A stretch of 43,446 bases of DNA from Chitinophaga pinensis (GTDB lineage Bacteria; Bacteroidota; Bacteroidia; UKL13-3), in assembly GCA_945873755.1 (NCBI GenBank), contig CAMCEM010000008.1, positions 1-43,446 of the forward strand, written 5' to 3'. This document shows, one piece after another, positions 42,067 through 43,446 of this stretch (position 1 is its first letter; every line of letters starts with the position of its first letter). The notes beneath the pieces were generated by a model. That model saw nothing but the letters and a program-made list of their open reading frames with translations, searched no databases and had not been told where the DNA came from. Made by a program: the position numbers and the translations under genes.

Positions 42067-43446
42067 ATGAAATACTTAATAGTTAGTGTTGTAATTTTGT
42101 TTACTTACAATAAAACTAATGCACAAAATACATTTTCAAAAATGTATGACATATATGGTCACTGGGAGAGTTTTACTAATATACTAAGCCATAATGATGA
42201 TTGGGTTTTAGCAGGAATTTCGAGAAATTTTTTTGTATCAGATAGTACAAGATTTAATAGTTTATATTTAACAAGTTTAGATAATAATTTTTCATTTATT
42301 AAACAAAACAAAATTGCAAAGAACTTCAAGAATTTGACTATTTTTATACCAATAAATGGGGTTAAACACAAATTTAGTTATGGTCTAGTAGATACAAATA
42401 ATGATGTAACTTATCATATAATTGACATAAATAATAATCTTGAATTTTCAAATAACAAAAAATTTAACTTTTTAAATAAAACCTCGCTAACATGCTTTCC
42501 TATATATAATTTGAATAATAAACTTTACTTCTGGGGAAATGATTATAGCTATAATGTAGCCTCAAAACTAAAACTTACCATGCAGTGTACTGATACCAAT
42601 GGCAATTTGTTGTGGGGTAAAGTATTTAATGATAAACGCTGTTATACCAATAATGTGGTGCAAACAAAAGATGGTAATTTTATACTGGCAGGGTTAAAAT
42701 ATTATGGTGAAGGATTAGGGGGCGATGATTCGGCTTTTGCTTGGTATGCTAAGGTAGATACACTGGGAACTATAATTTGGGAACATGTATTGGATAGGGG
42801 TAGTAAATTAATGAGTACTTATGTTTGGGCTACCGAAGCCAATGGTAACTATTATTTAAGTGGTACTAATTATGCAAAATATACTCCTACTTGGTATGGT
42901 GATACTTCCTTTAGTTACATCATTAAAATTAACGAAAATAACGGTGAAATAGAATGGCAAAAAAGATTTTTGTATAGCATAAACCGAACAAGTGGTTTAT
43001 TAACTTCAATGGGTGGGATGAGATATTATAACGGCAGTATGTATGGTCTTTTAAGTCATAATGTTACCAATACCAGCAATCAGTATGTAATGTTTGCAAA
43101 GTTTGATATAGAAGGTAATATTATTTGGAAACGCTTGTTTCAGCAAGCAGATTACAGCAACCGTGCTTATAGCCTTTCACCTACAGTAGATGGCTTTTTA
43201 ATATGTGGCGATGCTAAAGATAGCACAAGGGCTAAAGGGGACTCAGATGCTTGGCTTATAAAAACAGATAGTAATGGTTGCATAACACCGGGCTGCAATG
43301 CCAAAGATGGCATAGTGCAAATTATTAACCCCGAAAAAGTGTTTACTGTTTACCCAAACCCTGCACAGAATGAAATAAATGTAAGCAGTATAAATTTAAC
43401 ACAAAAAATAGAAAACTTAGCTGTTTATAACATGCAAGGGCAGTTG
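42067..43446 (+). CDS. Secreted protein with type IX sorting domain, 3' end outside window
   Basis: Incomplete: 460 residues are visible and the frame is open to the window edge. ATG at 42067 gives a signal peptide ('MKYLIVSVVILF...TNAQ', cleavage after Ala19). The body shows spaced repeats of 'DTNGNLLWGKVF', 'VDTLGTIIWEHVL' and 'FDIEGNIIWKRLF', a beta-propeller-like pattern common in surface proteins. 'VFTVYPNPAQNEINVSS' from residue 425 begins a type A sorting domain, truncated here after 'NMQGQL'. Should be exported by the Sec and then type IX routes. A RAYT hairpin overlaps the ribosome-landing region. Function unknown. Confidence 0.88.
   Translation, partial: MKYLIVSVVILFTYNKTNAQNTFSKMYDIYGHWESFTNILSHNDDWVLAGISRNFFVSDSTRFNSLYLTSLDNNFSFIKQNKIAKNFKNLTIFIPINGVKHKFSYGLVDTNNDVTYHIIDINNNLEFSNNKKFNFLNKTSLTCFPIYNLNNKLYFWGNDYSYNVASKLKLTMQCTDTNGNLLWGKVFNDKRCYTNNVVQTKDGNFILAGLKYYGEGLGGDDSAFAWYAKVDTLGTIIWEHVLDRGSKLMSTYVWATEANGNYYLSGTNYAKYTPTWYGDTSFSYIIKINENNGEIEWQKRFLYSINRTSGLLTSMGGMRYYNGSMYGLLSHNVTNTSNQYVMFAKFDIEGNIIWKRLFQQADYSNRAYSLSPTVDGFLICGDAKDSTRAKGDSDAWLIKTDSNGCITPGCNAKDGIVQIINPEKVFTVYPNPAQNEINVSSINLTQKIENLAVYNMQGQL

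Noticed and set aside
42159..42371. Minus-strand frame of 70 codons
   Set aside because: Antisense to a longer plus-strand gene with a signal peptide and sorting domain that is open to the window edge.

Overview
The window is AT-rich, densely coding chromosomal DNA of a Bacteroidota bacterium. Support for this comes from two proteins built for type IX secretion (N-terminal signal peptide plus C-terminal 'YPNP' sorting domain), families typical of the phylum (DUF4286, DUF4293, DUF6089, OstA-like), promoter boxes of the Bacteroidota type (TAnnTTTG), start sites mostly without Shine-Dalgarno sequences, and an approx. 1,100-residue SecA. I cannot name the genus. Most genes are housekeeping and look vertically inherited.

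Layout. (1) 136-5341, minus strand: a tight six-gene run led by a good TTG-N19-TATATTTG promoter: small membrane protein, ruvC, TPR lipoprotein-like/periplasmic protein, DUF4286, sugar-phosphate nucleotidyltransferase, RDD membrane protein. (2) 5401-8768, plus: flippase-like membrane protein, family 2 glycosyltransferase, a 91-residue unknown and an OmpA-type cell-wall anchor, probably one envelope operon. (3) 8769-9306: non-coding, unusually rich in nested palindromes and framed by direct repeats. (4) 9307-12257: divergent tilS and an OstA-like LPS transport protein. (5) 12360-21113: one 2,917-residue secreted surface protein made of three beta-helix modules, a jelly-roll-like region, about six PKD domains and a sorting tail, followed by a strong terminator. 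(6) 21184-30786: truA; SPOR protein, deoC and secA on the minus strand; prmA, rluD and a lytic transglycosylase on the plus strand; rarA on the minus strand. (7) 30947-38789: rpoN-aat; two tandem DUF6089 beta-barrels; trmB; a DEAD-box helicase; DUF4293; a thiolase. (8) 38790-43446, the accessory end: a hicBA toxin-antitoxin pair whose hicA lacks a normal start codon, hutU without other hut genes, a REP-associated tyrosine transposase (RAYT) bracketed by inverted copies of one hairpin, and the start of a second type IX cargo protein that runs off the window.

Themes. Several genes serve the envelope (OstA-like, OmpA, lytic transglycosylase, SPOR, SecA, DUF6089 barrels, two type IX cargos). Another set handles tRNA, rRNA and translation (TilS, TruA, TrmB, RluD, PrmA, DEAD helicase, Aat), and RuvC and RarA handle recombination. 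The most unusual signals are non-coding or at gene edges: the RAYT with its flanking hairpins, the palindrome island at 8839-9298 with a cloverleaf-shaped element, the ATG-to-ATA change at hicA, a 23-base-arm palindrome over the putative hutU promoter, and TAnnTTTG boxes so close to ATG that nearly leaderless transcripts are predicted. No rRNA, tRNA, CRISPR array or complete IS element was seen.
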